In this document: piece by piece, positions 62,791 through 64,000 of the stretch | How the letters are laid out: each line of letters opens with the position of its first letter | How positions within the stretch are numbered: the stretch's first letter is position 1 | Origin: a bacterium | GTDB lineage: Bacteria > 4484-113 > JAFGCY01 | Length of the DNA: 64,000 nucleotides | Direction: 5' to 3' | NCBI GenBank assembly: GCA_020440605.1 | Contig: JAGRNT010000001.1 | Span: 239,711-303,710, forward strand | Notes under the pieces: model-generated | The model's database searches: none | The model's input: the letters and a program-made list of their open reading frames with translations, nothing else | Told to the model about the DNA's origin: nothing | Position numbers and translations under genes: made by a program

Positions 62791-63345
62791 ATGCCTCAGA
62801 ACAATGGCAGCCAGCCTGCCCGCATCGACCCCCGCAGTGTCCTCAGCCAGCGCCGTAAACTGCAGCTGAGCAGCTTTGAGGACATCCTGGCTGAAGCTGA
62901 GCGCCTGACGGAGCTCGTGCAGGGCGGCAATACAGTACGTGCGGATCTCGCCCCCGGGGATGCCCGGCTGGTACACCTTGGCAATATGCCGCTGGGGCAG
63001 ATGCTCGGACACCTGGGCCTGACCCTGCGCCTGGCTGTGCATCCCGCCGCCTACCGTTTCCCATTCCCGATGCGCCTCATGTTCGGGATGCTGCGCCGGC
63101 GCTTCCTGACGGGCGGGCTGAGCATGCCCGTCGAGGCTCCGGCCCGGCTCAACAGTGAGATCCTGCCGGATGCCGGACTGCGGAGCGGCGCCGGACTGGA
63201 GATCCTGCAGCAGCAGATTGCTGATTTCCTTGCCGCAGATAGCCTGCAGCCCAACCTGATGCTCGGCAGGCTGAGCCGCGGGGAGTGGGAAGCCCTGAGC
63301 TGCCGCCATGCGGAATGGCACCTCGGCTTCATCATTGAGCGCTGA
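62791..63345 (+). CDS. DUF1569-type (DinB-like) protein
   Basis: A 184-residue helical protein. QLSSFEDILAEAERL, NMPLGQMLGHLGLTLRL, a proline-rich centre and LSRGEWEALSCRHAEWHLGF match the DUF1569 pattern, a branch of the DinB/YfiT four-helix fold that commonly binds a metal through three histidines. His in GHLGLT, RHAEWHL fit those positions. Enzymatic role unknown. It follows ftsY after 76 bp and may have its own weak promoter. Confidence 0.75.
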   Translation: MPQNNGSQPARIDPRSVLSQRRKLQLSSFEDILAEAERLTELVQGGNTVRADLAPGDARLVHLGNMPLGQMLGHLGLTLRLAVHPAAYRFPFPMRLMFGMLRRRFLTGGLSMPVEAPARLNSEILPDAGLRSGAGLEILQQQIADFLAADSLQPNLMLGRLSRGEWEALSCRHAEWHLGFIIER

Positions 63346-63464
63346 TTCAGTGCAGGCGCGGCACTTGCCTATTTCCGGTTAGACGCTAAAATATCCGCAT
63401 CATAATTTGAAGTACCTTTTACCTATACAAGGGAACAGGTATCGGGAATCCGGGAGAAGGCAGA

Positions 63465-64000
63465 ATGGAATTCGTGCTGGCCGTCATGGCCGTGGCATTA
63501 GTCAGCCTCGTGTTCTCCTTCGTGATCAATGCAGGGATTGCGAAGAAAAGTGCGGGCAATGAGCGCATGCAGTGGCTCTGCAAGGCGATCTACGAAGGTG
63601 CAAGCGCCTTCCTGAGCAAGGAATACCAGGTGATCGGCATCTTCGTGCTGGTGCTCTTCGTGATCATCAGCGTGATCCCGGCGGAGGGCATGGGCCTGAA
63701 GACCGCGATCAGCTTCGCGCTGGGAGCAGGTGCCAGTGCCCTGGCCGGCTACCTCGGGATGCGGACCGCCACCCTTGCCAACGCGCGCACCACCAACGCC
63801 GCCATCGAGAGCCTGCCGGCCGCCCTGCGCGTGGCTTTCAGCTCCGGTGCGGTGCTCGGCCTGGCCGTGGTCGGCCTCGGCCTGCTGGGCATCACCGGCC
63901 TGTTCTACGTCTTCACCCAGTTCCTCGGCGTGGAGATCCAGGATGCGCTGTCCTATGACATCCTCGGTTTCAGCCTCGGTGCCTCCTCGATCGCCCTGTT
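63465..64000 (+). CDS. hppA: Membrane-bound pyrophosphatase, N-terminal part (cut by window end)
   Basis: The frame from ATG 63465 stays open to the window end (178 codons). It reads MEFVLAVMAVALVSLVFSFV, then AIYEGASAFLSKEYQVIGIF, ALGAGASALAGYLGMRTATL, ANARTTNAAIESLPAALRVA and FSSGAVLGLAVVGLGLLGIT, which are the first helices and signature loops of H+ or Na+ pumping pyrophosphatases. The catalytic DDxxxD and pyrophosphate loops and the residue that separates K+-dependent from K+-independent types lie beyond the edge. GGGAGAAGG precedes the ATG, and TAAAAT at about 63389 is a likely -10 box. Confidence 0.9.
   Translation, partial: MEFVLAVMAVALVSLVFSFVINAGIAKKSAGNERMQWLCKAIYEGASAFLSKEYQVIGIFVLVLFVIISVIPAEGMGLKTAISFALGAGASALAGYLGMRTATLANARTTNAAIESLPAALRVAFSSGAVLGLAVVGLGLLGITGLFYVFTQFLGVEIQDALSYDILGFSLGASSIAL

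Noticed and set aside
1..64000. tRNA or rRNA genes, integrase or transposase genes, prophage
   Set aside because: I saw no TTCGA-type tRNA arm in a cloverleaf context, no rRNA segments and no recombinase or phage structural motifs in any frame.

Overview
The window is GC-rich chromosomal DNA from a Gram-negative bacterium. This is shown by a Kdo transferase (lipid A/LPS), many lipobox lipoproteins, SppA, FtsY, RuvX, citrate synthase, an acyl-CoA dehydrogenase and, at the right edge, a membrane pyrophosphatase. No rRNA or tRNA gene is visible, so the phylum cannot be fixed. The repeated lipoproteins carrying dockerin-type calcium loops (motif ISDLTPIG or ISDITPIG), the MoxR-DUF58-transglutaminase cluster and repeat-filled intergenic spaces suggest an uncultured, polymer-degrading lineage (Planctomycetota-like or a candidate phylum). 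That assignment is inference.

Layout. 1-1.1 kb: the 3' part of an AT-rich UvrD-like helicase. 1.4-13.5 kb: phosphodiester glycosidase, TPR proteins, a dockerin-type lipoprotein, a membrane protein, an O-methyltransferase, an acyl-CoA dehydrogenase and helical proteins of unknown function. 13.5-17.0 kb: an AT-rich two-gene island encoding a AAA+ ATPase and a subtilisin-like protease, matching the ietAS anti-phage arrangement. 17.2-18.6 kb: ECF sigma factor with a likely membrane anti-sigma. 18.6-19.4 kb: an S23-type four-helix-bundle gene between inverted nonamer arrays. 19.4-22.6 kb: kdtA and a lipoprotein. 22.6-23.7 kb: hicBA between inverted repeats of about 130 bp. 23.7-33.8 kb (minus strand): MoxR, DUF58, transglutaminase, YdjC-type deacetylase and a 1320-residue lipoprotein, with overlapping genes from DUF58 onward. 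33.8-42.5 kb: flavin reductase-like protein, M42 peptidase, lipoprotein, ruvX, receiver/ATPase regulator, a tandem pair of membrane-anchored paralogues and aspartate dehydrogenase. 43-51.7 kb (minus): unknown proteins, then a coupled block of sugar nucleotidyltransferase, galactokinase and a 1593-residue secreted toroid/metallopeptidase-like/CBM9 protein. 52.2-64 kb: citrate synthase, Nudix, small basic protein, a candidate structured RNA, sppA, membrane proteins, a PKD/solenoid lipoprotein, ftsY, DUF1569 and the start of hppA.

Two features run through the whole window. First, at least nine genes have a TAnnnT -10 hexamer exactly 6 nt before the start codon and no Shine-Dalgarno sequence, the signature of leaderless transcripts; this decides several starts. 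Second, almost every longer intergenic space is filled with degenerate heptamer tandem repeats, often as inverted pairs, and with small palindromes whose arms covary and which are separated by CCTCC (GGAGG on the other strand). Two small accessory loci (hicBA and the S23-type gene) sit between inverted copies of such repeats.
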